A stretch of DNA of 64,000 nucleotides, taken from contig DLKD01000035.1 of the NCBI GenBank assembly GCA_002477755.1, positions 1 to 64,000 of the forward strand, given 5' to 3'. A program made the position numbers and the translations under genes. Positions 1-9,158 of this stretch are shown one piece after another. How positions within the stretch are numbered: the stretch's first letter is position 1; every line of letters begins with the position of its first letter. The notes under the pieces were generated by a model. That model was given only the letters and a program-made list of their open reading frames with translations, had not been told where the DNA came from and did not search any database. Source of the stretch: Gordonia sp. UBA7599. Lineage in GTDB: Bacteria > Actinomycetota > Actinomycetes > Mycobacteriales > Mycobacteriaceae.

Positions 1-3000
1 GTGCTGCTCGACGACCGTTGGGCCGGTGCGCGCGCCGACCTGGCCGGACTGTGGCTGACCGACGCCGACGACCTGGACGCGGAGTTCACGCAGCAGACCG
101 AGGCTTTCCGCGGTGCGGGGGAGACGGTCGCGCAGCACGCCACCTGGTGGCAGGGCAAGGCCCTGGCCCGTGGCCGCGATGTGCACGCGCGGGTGTTCGC
201 CGAGATCGCCTCGCTGGCCACCGATCCCGCTCCCGGGATCTACGCCGATGACATCGCCGTCGTCACCGGTGCCGCCGACGGATCCATCGCCGGTGCTGTC
301 GCGGCCGGGTTGCTGCGCGGCGGCGCGACCGTCATCGCGACGACCTCGCGCCTGAACGCCGACCGATTGGAATTCTTCAAGCGGCTCTACCGCGGCAATG
401 CGCGCTATGGTGCGGCGTTGTGGGTCGTCCCGGCGAACCTGGCGTCCTACACCGACGTCGACGCGCTGGTCGAGTGGATCGGCGACGAGCAGAGCCAGAC
501 GCTCGGCGGCGCGACGGAGGTCGTGAAGCCGGCGATGCGCCCGACGCTGCTGTTCCCCTTCGCCGCACCTCGCGTGGCCGGTGATTTGACCGACGCCGGT
601 GCGCGGGCCGAAGCGGAGATGAAGGTCCTGCTGTGGTCGGTGGAGCGCATGATCGGTGGTCTGTCCGGTCTGCACGCCGACCACAACCTCGACGCCCGCC
701 TGCACGTCGTGCTGCCGGGTTCGCCCAACCGCGGCATGTTCGGCGGAGACGGGGCCTACGGCGAGGCGAAGGCCGCCCTGGACGCCGTCGTCACCCGCTG
801 GTCGGCCGAGTCGTCGTGGGGCTCGCGGACCACGCTGGCCCATGCCCTTATCGGCTGGGTCCGCGGCACCGGGCTGATGGGCGGCAACGATCCGATGGTC
901 GCCGCCGTCGAGGCTGCCGGCGTCCGCACGTGGAGCACCGACGAGATGGCCGCCGAACTGCTCGCGCTGTGCACGCCGCAGCAGCGGACCGCTGCGCTGC
1001 AGGCACCGCTGTCGGCCGATCTGACCGCCGGGCTCGACCCGTCGATCGACCTGAAGGCTCTGGCAAAGGCCGCCCAGGCCGACGCAGAGTCGGCCGAGGC
1101 CCCGTCGGCGAAGGCGGCCGACGCCGGGATCCCGGCCCTGCCGCACCCGGCGCGCGCCCCTCAGGACGCGCCGGTGGCCTGGCCGGAGATCGGCGTGAAG
1201 CCAGAGGACCTCGTGGTCATCGTCGGCGCGGGCGAGGTCGGGCCGTACGGCTCGGCGCGCACCCGCTTCGAGATGGAGGTCTCCGGTGAGCTGTCGGCCG
1301 CCGGTGTCGCCGAATTGGCCTGGAGCACCGGACTCATCACGTGGGAGGAGAACCCGAAGCCGGGTTGGTACGACACCGCCAGTGGTGACCCGGTGGCCGA
1401 GTCGGAGATCTGGGAGCGCTACCACGACGAGGTCGTGGCGCGCTGCGGCATCCGCCGCTACGCCGACGACGGGGCGATGATCGACAATTCGTCGCCGCTG
1501 CTCGAGTCGGTGTTCCTCGACGAGGACCTGACCTTCACGGTGTCGTCGGAGGAGACCGCGCGCGCATTCGTCGCCTCCGATCCCGAGCACACCCGGATCG
1601 CCGAGGTGCCCGACACCGGCGAGTTCACCGTGACCCGCCTGGCCGGCACCGAGATCCGCGTCCCGCGGCGCTTCGAACTGAGCCGCACCGTCGGCGGGCA
1701 GATCCCGACCGGGTTCGACCCCGTCCGCTGGGGCGTCACGCCGGACATGGCCAGCTCGATCGACCGTGTCGCCCTGTGGAACCTGGTGGCCACCGTCGAC
1801 GCCTTCCTCTCCAGCGGGTTCACCCCCGAGGAACTGATGAGCTGGGTGCACCCGACGCTGGTCGCCAACACACAAGGCACCGGTATGGGTGGCATGATGT
1901 CGATGCGCTCGCTCTACGTCGACACCCTGCTGGGCGAATCGAAGGCCAACGACATCCTGCAGGAGGCCCTGCCCAACGTCGTCGCGGCCCACGTCGTGCA
2001 GTCCTACATCGGCAGCTACGGGTCGATGATCCACCCGGTCGCCGCCTGCGCCACCGCCGCCGTCTCGGTGGAGGAGGGCGCGGACAAGATCCGCCTGGGC
2101 AAGGCGCTGTTCGCGGTCGCCGGCGGGTTCGACGACCTGGGCATCGAGGGCATCGTCGGGTTCGGCGACATGTCGGCCACCGCGGACTCCGCTGCGATGG
2201 CCGCGCGCGGCATCGACGAGCGCCGCTACTCCCGCGCCAACGACCGCCGGCGCGGCGGGTTCGTCGAGTCGCAGGGCGGCGGCACGGTGCTGCTGGCCCG
2301 CGGGGACGTCGCAGCGCAGATGGGCCTGCCGGTCCTCGGTGTGGTCGCGTTCGCGCAGAGCTTCGGCGACGGTGTGCACACGTCCATCCCGGCACCGGGC
2401 ATCGGTGCGCTGGGCGCGGCGCGCGGCGCGGAGCAGTCCCCGCTGGCCCGGTCGTTGCGCGAGCTGGGCGTCAGTCCCGACGACGTCGCGGTGGTGTCCA
2501 AGCACGACACCTCGACCAAGGCGAACGACCCCAACGAGTCCAAGCTGCACGAGCACCTCGCCGGTGCGATCGGGCGCGGCGACGGCGCCCCGCTGTTCGT
2601 CGTCTCGCAGAAGGCGCTGACCGGCCACGCCAAGGGCGGTGCCGCGGCCTTCCAGCTCATCGGCCTGTGCCAGGTCCTCGCGTCGGGCAGCATTCCGCCC
2701 AACCGGAGCCTGGACTGCGTCGATGACGCCTTGGCGGTCTACGACCACCTGGTGTGGCCCACGAGCACCCTGGAAATGGGCGGCAATTTCGAGCTGAAGG
2801 CGGGCCTGCTGACGTCACTGGGCTTCGGCCACGTGTCGGGTCTGATCGCCGTCGTGCACCCGGAGGCGTTCATCGCATCGCTGCCGGCTGATGAGCGGGA
2901 GGCCTACCGCGCCCGCCGTGGCGAGCGGCTGCGTGACGGCCAGCAGCGCATCCTCGCCGCCATGTGCGGTGGCGACCCGGCCTACGCCCGCCCATCGGGA

Positions 3001-3117
3001 CGCCGGTTCGACGACGAGGCCGCGCAGACCGAGACGGCGCAGGAAGCGGCGCTGCTGCTCGACGCCGATGCACGCCTGGATGCACAGGGCGCTTACCGCC
3101 AGGGTTGTCAGCTGTGA
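1..3117 (+). CDS. fas: Type I fatty acid synthase, C-terminal third (KR and KS domains); 5' end outside the window
   Basis: Partial gene, open from base 1. The 1038 visible residues hold a ketoreductase region with a Rossmann-type VVTGAADGSIAG stretch near residue 87, then a ketosynthase region. The KS catalytic cysteine is visible in VAACATAAVS (Cys683), with partner histidines in VSKHDTSTK (His835) and LTGHAKGGA (His876). This order matches the end of the ~3000-residue fungal/actinobacterial FAS-I, the cytosolic megasynthase that makes acyl-CoAs for phospholipids and mycolic acid precursors. The stop overlaps the acpS start (GTGA), which is the usual mycobacterial fas-acpS arrangement. The upstream AT/ER/DH/MPT and ACP parts must lie before the window. 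Confidence 0.96.
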   Translation: MLLDDRWAGARADLAGLWLTDADDLDAEFTQQTEAFRGAGETVAQHATWWQGKALARGRDVHARVFAEIASLATDPAPGIYADDIAVVTGAADGSIAGAVAAGLLRGGATVIATTSRLNADRLEFFKRLYRGNARYGAALWVVPANLASYTDVDALVEWIGDEQSQTLGGATEVVKPAMRPTLLFPFAAPRVAGDLTDAGARAEAEMKVLLWSVERMIGGLSGLHADHNLDARLHVVLPGSPNRGMFGGDGAYGEAKAALDAVVTRWSAESSWGSRTTLAHALIGWVRGTGLMGGNDPMVAAVEAAGVRTWSTDEMAAELLALCTPQQRTAALQAPLSADLTAGLDPSIDLKALAKAAQADAESAEAPSAKAADAGIPALPHPARAPQDAPVAWPEIGVKPEDLVVIVGAGEVGPYGSARTRFEMEVSGELSAAGVAELAWSTGLITWEENPKPGWYDTASGDPVAESEIWERYHDEVVARCGIRRYADDGAMIDNSSPLLESVFLDEDLTFTVSSEETARAFVASDPEHTRIAEVPDTGEFTVTRLAGTEIRVPRRFELSRTVGGQIPTGFDPVRWGVTPDMASSIDRVALWNLVATVDAFLSSGFTPEELMSWVHPTLVANTQGTGMGGMMSMRSLYVDTLLGESKANDILQEALPNVVAAHVVQSYIGSYGSMIHPVAACATAAVSVEEGADKIRLGKALFAVAGGFDDLGIEGIVGFGDMSATADSAAMAARGIDERRYSRANDRRRGGFVESQGGGTVLLARGDVAAQMGLPVLGVVAFAQSFGDGVHTSIPAPGIGALGAARGAEQSPLARSLRELGVSPDDVAVVSKHDTSTKANDPNESKLHEHLAGAIGRGDGAPLFVVSQKALTGHAKGGAAAFQLIGLCQVLASGSIPPNRSLDCVDDALAVYDHLVWPTSTLEMGGNFELKAGLLTSLGFGHVSGLIAVVHPEAFIASLPADEREAYRARRGERLRDGQQRILAAMCGGDPAYARPSGRRFDDEAAQTETAQEAALLLDADARLDAQGAYRQGCQL

Positions 3118-3563
3118 GCGTGGTGGGCGTGGGGCTCGACATCGTGTCGATCCCCGAGTTCGCCGAGCAATGGAAACAGCCGGGGACGCGGTTCGCCGAG
3201 GCGTTCACCGCCGGTGAGCGCCGGGACGCACGGTCGGGGACCGGTGGACCCGAGCGCCACCTGGCGGCCCGCTGGGCGGCTAAGGAAGCGGTCATCAAGG
3301 CCTGGTCGGTGAGCCGCTTCGCGCGGCGCCCGGCGCTGCCGATGATCGTGCACTCCGACATCGAGGTGGTGACCGACAATTGGGGCCGCCCGGCGATCCG
3401 GTTGTCCGGTGCGATCGGCGAGTTCCTCGCGCAGGCCCGCGTGCATGTCTCGCTGACCCACGACGGTGATACCGCCGCCGCCGTGGCGATCCTCGAGGAG
3501 CTCCCGCCCGCCGCCGACCGAGCCCGAACTGTCGCCGAGCGAGCCCGTTCCGTTGCCGAGTGA
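3114..3563 (+). CDS. acpS: Holo-[acyl-carrier-protein] synthase AcpS
   Basis: 149 residues from a GTG that overlaps the fas stop by 4 nt, so the two are translationally coupled. The start is fixed by the conserved VGVGLDIVSI N-terminus, which carries the Mg-binding Asp, and a second family motif, RWAAKEAVIKA, follows near residue 55. The enzyme transfers 4'-phosphopantetheine from CoA to the ACP domain of FAS-I. A longer in-frame ORF begins upstream inside fas, but its extra N-terminus reads as a shadow of fas. The C-terminal tail (about 20 residues, rich in Ala and Arg) is longer than usual and probably disordered. Confidence 0.95.
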   Translation: MSVVGVGLDIVSIPEFAEQWKQPGTRFAEAFTAGERRDARSGTGGPERHLAARWAAKEAVIKAWSVSRFARRPALPMIVHSDIEVVTDNWGRPAIRLSGAIGEFLAQARVHVSLTHDGDTAAAVAILEELPPAADRARTVAERARSVAE

Positions 3564-3574
3564 GCCCGGCGCGC

Positions 3575-4015
3575 CTACATCGCGCGCGCCGGCCGGGCCA
3601 TCGGCAGGTGATCGATTCCGGCTTCGATGTACGGTTCGCCGCACGCTCCGAAACCGAATGACGCGTACCAGTCTTCGAGGTGGGCCTGGGCGCCGAGGCG
3701 GAGCTCGTCGTCGCCCCACCGGTCGATGACCTCCCGCAGGAGGGTTCCCGACAGTCCGCGTCCACGCGCTTCGCGCAGCGTGGCGACCCGGCCGATCTTC
3801 CGGACGCCGTCGCTGAGATAGGTGCGTAGGTACGACTGGATTGTGCCGCCGTCGTCGGCGATCCAGAGGTGGGTGCAATCGAGTCTCAGGTCAATGTCGT
3901 CGACGTCGGGTTCGGTGCACTGTTGCTCGACCGAGAACACCACATCTCGGATGCGCCAGATTTCGTACACCTCGCGCGCAGTCAGCCGATCACCGTTGCG
4001 CGACACGACAGTCAT
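3575..4015 (-). CDS. ElaA-like GNAT N-acetyltransferase
   Basis: 146-residue single-domain protein, convergent with acpS. It has the ElaA family layout: an N-terminal RDVVFSVEQQC segment, HLWIADD strand, the acetyl-CoA-binding loop around VATLREARGRGLSG (near residues 80-93), and the C-terminal AQAHLEDWYASFGF...GEPYIEAGIDHLPM signature. It should acetylate a small molecule or peptide amine in the cytosol; the substrate is not known for this family. It is the last core gene before the integrated element, whose displaced tRNA fragment begins 55 bp upstream of its start. Confidence 0.88.
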   Translation of the reverse strand: MTVVSRNGDRLTAREVYEIWRIRDVVFSVEQQCTEPDVDDIDLRLDCTHLWIADDGGTIQSYLRTYLSDGVRKIGRVATLREARGRGLSGTLLREVIDRWGDDELRLGAQAHLEDWYASFGFGACGEPYIEAGIDHLPMARPARAM

Positions 4016-4045
4016 GCCTGAAACCCTAGCCCCGCAACGAGAAAA

Positions 4046-4063
4046 CCCCGCCGATGGGCGGGG
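4046..4063 (-). terminator. Orphaned terminator of the original tRNA-Lys locus
   Basis: CCCCGCC-GATG-GGCGGGG hairpin. Read on the minus strand it is followed by TTTTC, so it is an intrinsic terminator for minus-strand transcription. It lies 8 bp beyond the displaced tRNA-Lys 3' end at 4071-4107. It was therefore probably the native terminator of tRNA-Lys before the 28-kb element separated them. Confidence 0.75.
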
Positions 4064-4070
4064 TCTTCTA

Positions 4071-4107
4071 GTGCGCCATCAGGGACTCGAACCCCGAACC
4101 CGCTGAT
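4071..4107 (-). repeat. attL: 37-bp direct repeat, displaced 3' part of tRNA-Lys
   Basis: Identical over 37 bp to 32304-32340, starting GTGCGCCATCAGGGACTCGA and ending CCCGCTGAT. On the minus strand it is the tRNA-Lys sequence from the 3' strand of the anticodon stem through the T arm and acceptor end. The tRNA 5' half is missing here, so this is the original chromosomal 3' end, displaced by integration. Identity ends abruptly on both sides. Confidence 0.93.
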
Positions 4108-4129
4108 AATGGTTCATCGTAAGCTGCAC

Positions 4130-4200
4130 GTTCGATAGTGTTCGATAGCGCCGCTCGGGTGCTGGTCAGCGAGCTAGCCCCGCGTTCGAAGTTCCGATAG
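4130..4200 (+). repeat. GTTCGATAG repeats just inside attL, candidate integrase arm sites
   Basis: GTTCGATAG occurs at 4130-4138 and again at 4140-4148, one helical turn apart. A related GTTCCGATAG lies at 4191-4200 and continues into CGATAGTAGCG, an 11-mer also present at 30545-30555 beside the repressor operators. Short spaced repeats just inside an att core are typical of tyrosine-integrase or Xis arm sites. The 4108-4303 stretch carries no gene that I can recognise. Confidence 0.45.
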
Positions 4201-4303
4201 TAGCGGCGGGTGGGCATAGTTTTCCTGTCGTTTCCATGACGCTGGCGGGGTTTCCGTGTCGTCGGGGGAGAGGCGCGACCAGCGCCGATGCGAGCACGTG
4301 ATA

Positions 4304-4798
4304 TCAGGTCCGAGTACCGCGTCCGCGCCTTCGGAAGCCTCTCCGCTTTGGAAGCTCCTGCGTGACCCGACGCACGGCGATGGCGAACTCGCTCACGTTC
4401 TGAGTAGCCCCCGTGGCAGTGCGGGACAGGTTCGCTCGTTCATCAGCTCGCTCTCGCTCGGTTGCGTCGGCTCGGATGAACACGGTCGCGTGGGCTTGCT
4501 TGAGGAGCCGCCCCATTGCGTTGGAGACCTTCATCGCTGGTTGCTCCAACTTCTCGGTCACCACCATCAGCGCATGGACCTCTCTTGCGAGTTCGCCTTG
4601 GATCAGGTTCGACGCCTTCACGAACTCCTGAACGCGGTCCTCCTCGGACCATGTGAACGAACCGTTCAGCACGCCGATGGCTTCGCTCGCGATGCCGACG
4701 AGGGCGGAAGCCCGAGCGACGATCATTTCGCGCACTTGTTTGTCGCGTTCCCGATCATCAGTGACCCCAGCAGCGAGGCCCAGGGCGTCATTCAGCAA
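4304..4798 (-). CDS. Hypothetical helical protein, third gene of the restriction-modification operon
   Basis: About 164 residues, predicted mostly alpha-helical and charged, with no motif that I recognise. The upstream part of the longer open frame (to 4885) is a shadow of the 54-residue gene next to it. The start is uncertain: a TTG at 4798 overlapping the previous stop keeps the protein-like stretch ELLNDALGLAAGV, while an ATG starts later at MIVARASALVG. The C-terminus is basic (RRGFRRRGRGTRT), which could contact nucleic acid. It is last in a coupled minus-strand unit with the type IIG enzyme, so a modulatory role in that system is a reasonable inference. Confidence 0.6.
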   Translation of the reverse strand: MLNDALGLAAGVTDDRERDKQVREMIVARASALVGIASEAIGVLNGSFTWSEEDRVQEFVKASNLIQGELAREVHALMVVTEKLEQPAMKVSNAMGRLLKQAHATVFIRADATERERADERANLSRTATGATQNVSEFAIAVRRVTQELPKRRGFRRRGRGTRT

Positions 4799-4952
4799 CT
4801 CCCCACTGCTTCTTGCATGACTCCCACAGCTCAGCTTCCGGCGCTGCGCGCCCGGCGCGGAGTGTGCGCCAGTACGTCCGCTCATCGGACATGATCTGCT
4901 CCACCCATGTGGGCAGTGCGGGGACGGCAGTGTCGTCGGCAGAGTCGCTCAC
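4788..4952 (-). CDS. Small protein (54 aa) coupled to the type IIG enzyme
   Basis: GTG start overlaps the stop of the type IIG gene (GTGA), giving a 54-residue product starting MSDSADDTAVPALPTWVEQ and ending KKQWGVAE. It is acidic at the N-terminus, with aromatic residues in WVEQIMSDERTYWRTLRAG, and looks like a short helical protein. The next gene appears to start inside its 3' end. The function is unknown. The tight coupling on both sides argues that it is a real gene and that it works with the restriction-modification enzyme. Confidence 0.6.
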   Translation of the reverse strand: MSDSADDTAVPALPTWVEQIMSDERTYWRTLRAGRAAPEAELWESCKKQWGVAE

Positions 4953-7900
4953 GGCTCATTCGTTTCAGCGAACATCCCGACGGTGTACGGTGTGCGCTTC
5001 GGCTTACGGTCGTCCGCATCCAGCCCCGTTCGCATCCCTGCCGCGACCAACTGCTCCATGGACACGAGCGGACCCGCTAGCACATCTCCGAGGAGCTGGT
5101 CTAGGTCACCCTCCATAGCCACCAGGTTCGTCAATACACGCAGCAGTTCCGTCAGCTCGATAGACCACTCAGGTGCCCAGTTGGGGTCGTGAAGCTCGTC
5201 GAGAGGTGAGGACACCTTCCCTGTCGGCTTCGCCATGCGGTATTTGAGCCACGACTGGACAACGGCGACGTTGCCCACCGTGTACCCGAACACCTCTGGG
5301 GCTATGTTCTCCCACCGTCCACTCCCGAGAGTGAGGACACCCTCGTCGGAGTGGAACTCGTAGGATTCAGGGCGGACCGAGCCCACCGACTTCACGTACT
5401 GCGGCAGCTCCTCGGGAGCGGTGTCGCCAAGGTCCTCGGACCTCTCGCCTTCCGCCCCGTACGTGGTCAGCCACACTACGTGCTTGCCGAGCCGCACAGC
5501 GGTGTCCCACAGAGAGGGCTCGGCGGTGATCGGGATACGAATCCCAGGTGTAGACAACTCATCGGCGAACTGCTCCACGAAAGCTGGATGTCCGGTGATC
5601 GCCGCGACGTAGAACATGATGTCTGCTGCGGAGGCGGACGGTCCGATTTCCTTCTTCAAGGCGGCGTCGAGCCCTGGCGTGACGTTGGGCGACCCGTTCG
5701 GATGGAGCCGTGGCAAGGTGCGCCCGCCACGGTTGTTGAACGCATTGATGTCTGGCATGAGGGCGGAGAAGTGCAGCCCTGGACCAGCGCCAGGGTGGAT
5801 CGAGTGCTGCTCCACGACGAACACCTGCCCGGGAACACGGGACTCCCATAACGGTGGGCGCGCCATGTCCATCAATCGGTTGTCCGCGAGTACCCACTGG
5901 CGGTCGAACGACCGAAACATTGTCTGCACAAGCTTCGGCTTCGCGATCAGCGGAACCGACGACAGTGGTGTCGTATCGGTCTCGACATCCGCACCGGGCA
6001 GTGCCTTGGACCGCTTGTCGATCCGTCGGTCCCGTGTCACCTTGAACATGGCGTCCCGCACCTGCGGGTCGTTCTCGGAGAGCAGCGTCCGCAGCCGCAG
6101 CTCCAACGATGCCTTCGATGGACCGATCACCCAGTTGCGGTTCGGGGTCACCCCTGTACTTGCCCAGGGCATCAGGTCAAAGAGGGCAGGGAAGGAGTCC
6201 CAGTTTCCCGCAGCAGCGGGCGTGAACGTCGTCTGCCACCCCGTCCGAGCTGATCGCCATCTCTGATCGTCGAACACCAACGCTTTGAGGTTCTCAAACT
6301 TCTCCTCACGCAAACCGTCAAACTCGATGTACCTGATGTCGGCGGGAACATCTTCATCGGTGTCGGGTGTCCGAGCGAAGATGCCGATGCAGACAGGGGT
6401 CTCGATGTTGAACACAGCGCTCTTCGCGGGTGGCTTCTTGCCTTCGGGGGTGAGATTGATGATCCAACCGTGCGACGCCTTACGTCGCAGGTATTCCCGC
6501 ATTCCTTTGAATCCTGGTCCCGTGAGGTAACCCGTAGCGGTGATGAAGCAGACGATCCCCGTATCGCCCTCGTCTGCGGACTTCGCAGTGGACTCGAACA
6601 CCTTCCAAGTCGCCCAACGCCAGAAGTAGATGTAGAGGTTCGACAGCGGGAACTCATTGCGCCCATTACCTTCCGTGCGGAAGGCATCCAGCGGCGCTAC
6701 ACCAGTGTTCGTGTCGATACCCGACTCGATCCACCCGCCGCGACCGCCTGCTCGCTCCATGTACGGCGGGTTCCCAATGACCACCTGAACGTTGGTCTTA
6801 CGCTTCATGTCGTTCGCACGACGGCGCTGCTGAGCGATCAGTTGGAGGGTGTACGACAGACGGGTATCGCTGCCTTCGTCGGGGTCTTCGAGGGTGTCGG
6901 CGACGAACAAGTTCATCCCCTGACTCGGTACCTGCGCGCCGAACTTCTCAACAGCTCCAGCGACGCGCAGCTCCGCCACCGAGAACGGTCCTGACTGCAA
7001 TTCGATCCCGTATAGGCGGTTGATGGCCGAGGTCACCGCGTCGGCGGTCGCTCCATCCCCGTACAGCGCTGCGGCACTGTCGCCTATCCGCCGCAGCACG
7101 GACAGGGGGTAAGTGCCAGTTCCCATCGCCGGATCGACCACTGACACCGTTGGACTGCGCAGCCCCTCGGGCTTGTTGAAGAACTCGGACAACGCCAGAT
7201 CGGTCAAGCGGACCATCCCGTCCACCACCTCGACCGGTGTGTAGTAAGAACCTGACTTCTTGCGCAACGCGGGGTCGTACTTGCCGAGGAAGTGCTCGTA
7301 CAGGTGGAGGTAGATGTCGGATGAACCAGCGGAGACCTTCGCCCAATCGACCGCGCCGAGCGCGCGGGTGATCATCTCCACAGCAAGTCCAGCGGGAGAG
7401 TTCGCGATGTGTTCCGTGAGGAGGTTCAGAGCCCGCCCCATCAAGGTGTGGCGGTGCCCTTCGAGCTGCTTCGAGACCTCGTGGAGGCTTTGCGTCGCGA
7501 TGTCAGTGCCATCGGATATCGCGAGTACGAGCGCGAACACCACAGTCTGCGCGTACCTGTCGGCGAACTCGCCGTCCGTGGAGTGGGGGAACAGCATCAG
7601 CTTCCAGTCTTTGGCAAGACCAATGAATGGCTGAGAGTCGCGGTCCGCGCCCGCCTTCACCGCTCGCTTTTCGGCTCGAAGCGCAGCGGCTACTTCCTCG
7701 CGGAGCATGGCGGCGAGGGGCGCGAGGGTGTCCACGAGCTTGGTCAGCGAGGAGATGGGCGTCGGCGTCCACCCGAGGAATGCGCTGAGTATCAGCTCTA
7801 GACGGGACGGGGCGGTCAGTGTCCCCTTCGTCTTCGTAAGGTCGGGGGTGTGCATATGCACGGGCTCGTCCACGAGTTCGCCGAATCGCCACAGCCGCCA

Positions 7901-8251
7901 CTCAATGCCGTTCGTGTGCAGAAGGTTCGGCAGTAGTTCCAGCTTCTTCCACTGCTTACCGTTGTGCGAGTTCGGCGCGTACGTCGTCGGATCGAGCGAG
8001 ACGCCAGGGGCCTTCAACTCGATGTGCCCGACCAGCAGCCCGTTCACCCGAACCCCGAAATCAGGACGCACCGTCCCGTCAAGTTCGCGTACCTCGTCGT
8101 GCGCGACGACCTTCTTGGACGATAGCGCGCCGACAGCGGTGATGAACTCGGACACAGGACCGCTGAGCAGTGCCTCCCGCTCGCCTGGACCCGAAAGCTT
8201 CGCCTTCGCGCGTGCGCCGTACTCAGCTACTGCGTTCTCGAAATCTCCCAC
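4949..8251 (-). CDS. Single-chain type IIG-like restriction-modification enzyme (PD-ExK nuclease plus N6-adenine methyltransferase)
   Basis: 1100 residues from GTG at 8251. An N-terminal PD-(D/E)xK nuclease is visible as RPDFGVRVNG...HIELKAPG (about residues 61-83). A long helical linker follows, then the methyltransferase with AdoMet motif I DPAMGTGTY (near 375) and catalytic motif IV NPPY (near 493). The remainder should be the target-recognition region. There is no helicase domain, unlike the LlaGI-like type ISP enzymes it otherwise resembles. It should cut unmodified foreign DNA and methylate adenine in its own site. The promoter looks leaderless: TAGGTT ends 6 nt before the GTG. Two small downstream genes overlap it in series. 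Confidence 0.85.
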   Translation of the reverse strand: MGDFENAVAEYGARAKAKLSGPGEREALLSGPVSEFITAVGALSSKKVVAHDEVRELDGTVRPDFGVRVNGLLVGHIELKAPGVSLDPTTYAPNSHNGKQWKKLELLPNLLHTNGIEWRLWRFGELVDEPVHMHTPDLTKTKGTLTAPSRLELILSAFLGWTPTPISSLTKLVDTLAPLAAMLREEVAAALRAEKRAVKAGADRDSQPFIGLAKDWKLMLFPHSTDGEFADRYAQTVVFALVLAISDGTDIATQSLHEVSKQLEGHRHTLMGRALNLLTEHIANSPAGLAVEMITRALGAVDWAKVSAGSSDIYLHLYEHFLGKYDPALRKKSGSYYTPVEVVDGMVRLTDLALSEFFNKPEGLRSPTVSVVDPAMGTGTYPLSVLRRIGDSAAALYGDGATADAVTSAINRLYGIELQSGPFSVAELRVAGAVEKFGAQVPSQGMNLFVADTLEDPDEGSDTRLSYTLQLIAQQRRRANDMKRKTNVQVVIGNPPYMERAGGRGGWIESGIDTNTGVAPLDAFRTEGNGRNEFPLSNLYIYFWRWATWKVFESTAKSADEGDTGIVCFITATGYLTGPGFKGMREYLRRKASHGWIINLTPEGKKPPAKSAVFNIETPVCIGIFARTPDTDEDVPADIRYIEFDGLREEKFENLKALVFDDQRWRSARTGWQTTFTPAAAGNWDSFPALFDLMPWASTGVTPNRNWVIGPSKASLELRLRTLLSENDPQVRDAMFKVTRDRRIDKRSKALPGADVETDTTPLSSVPLIAKPKLVQTMFRSFDRQWVLADNRLMDMARPPLWESRVPGQVFVVEQHSIHPGAGPGLHFSALMPDINAFNNRGGRTLPRLHPNGSPNVTPGLDAALKKEIGPSASAADIMFYVAAITGHPAFVEQFADELSTPGIRIPITAEPSLWDTAVRLGKHVVWLTTYGAEGERSEDLGDTAPEELPQYVKSVGSVRPESYEFHSDEGVLTLGSGRWENIAPEVFGYTVGNVAVVQSWLKYRMAKPTGKVSSPLDELHDPNWAPEWSIELTELLRVLTNLVAMEGDLDQLLGDVLAGPLVSMEQLVAAGMRTGLDADDRKPKRTPYTVGMFAETNEP

Positions 8252-8341
8252 GTGAGGAACCTACCGGCTTGCCTGTTTCGCCACTGTCCGAGTGCGACAA
8301 ATCGAGCAGGACCACATCGCCTATCTGCTCGAATCACGCCG

Positions 8342-9126
8342 TCACCGTCGCTTCCCCTCCTCGTAGGCCACGCCCAAATCGCGGTAGGCCGTGGAGAACG
8401 CGGACACCCAGCTCCCGAGCCAAGCTCGGGCGATCCCCGCGACCCCTGACCCGCTCGTGCTCTTGCTCTGGACCCTGTCCTTGGGTGCGGCCCGCGTGAC
8501 CTGCTTACCCCCTCCGATAACCCCTCGGGCCTGCTGTTGTCGAGTCCCTGCGCCCTGCCGCTGACGCTGCGGTTCGTCCCCGGGTAGCTGATTGACCAGG
8601 CCAGCCGCCTTCGCACTCATCCCGTTCTCCCAGGCGGTCAGCGCGACCTCGAAGTGGGGCCGAACCCCACGATCCGGTGGCACAGCTCCCCGCTCACGGC
8701 ATGGCAACGCGGGCAGACGATCCCGTAGACCCTGATCCACGGCCCGAGGCGCGGAGCTTGCCCAGGCCGACGTTGGCGACGGCGGGGACCGCTCTGCTCG
8801 GCCTCGGCCTTCTCGCCGCACTGGCCCTTGGCCTCCTCGGCGTCCAGCTCCGCGATCCGAGCGCGGACCCTTGCCGCCTTCTCGGGATGACGGCGGGCGT
8901 CGGGCGTGTCGAAGTACCCGCGCAGTGCGTCGGTGCTCACGGGGTGCCCCTTGGGGCGTGCAGCCTCGCGCGCCATACGCTTGCGCGACTCCTCGTTCTC
9001 GCGCTCGATCTTCTGCGCGAGGGTGTCCGTGGTCGGTAGGCGGTCGGCACGTACGGGGCGGGTAGGGATTGGCGGCTCATACCTCCCATTGTCCGCATGA
9101 AAACAAGCGCTGACCAGGAACAACAC
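8342..9126 (-). pseudogene. Phage-type zinc-finger protein split by a one-base frameshift
   Basis: Two overlapping minus-strand frames make one plausible protein. The upstream frame (ending 8638) gives a charged helix (QKIERENEESRKRMAREAARPKG...) and then IRVYGIVCPRCHAVSGELCHRIVGFGP. The family's following His and helix are found only in the other frame (ending 8342), as PHFEVALTAWENGMSAKAAG. Adding one C in the CCCC run near 8655-8660 joins them into the CxxC...C...H motif typical of small actinophage zinc-binding proteins. Either the gene is broken or there is a base-calling error. The true start is unclear; 9126 (GTG) is the upper limit and overlaps the 5' side of the divergent ApeA-like gene. 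Confidence 0.55.
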
Positions 9127-9158
9127 TGTGTCGCCGGCTCGGCGCGCGAACGCCGACC

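Noticed and set aside
4071..4107. A second functional tRNA-Lys at the left end
   Set aside because: Only the 3' half is present; the acceptor 5' strand and D arm are missing.
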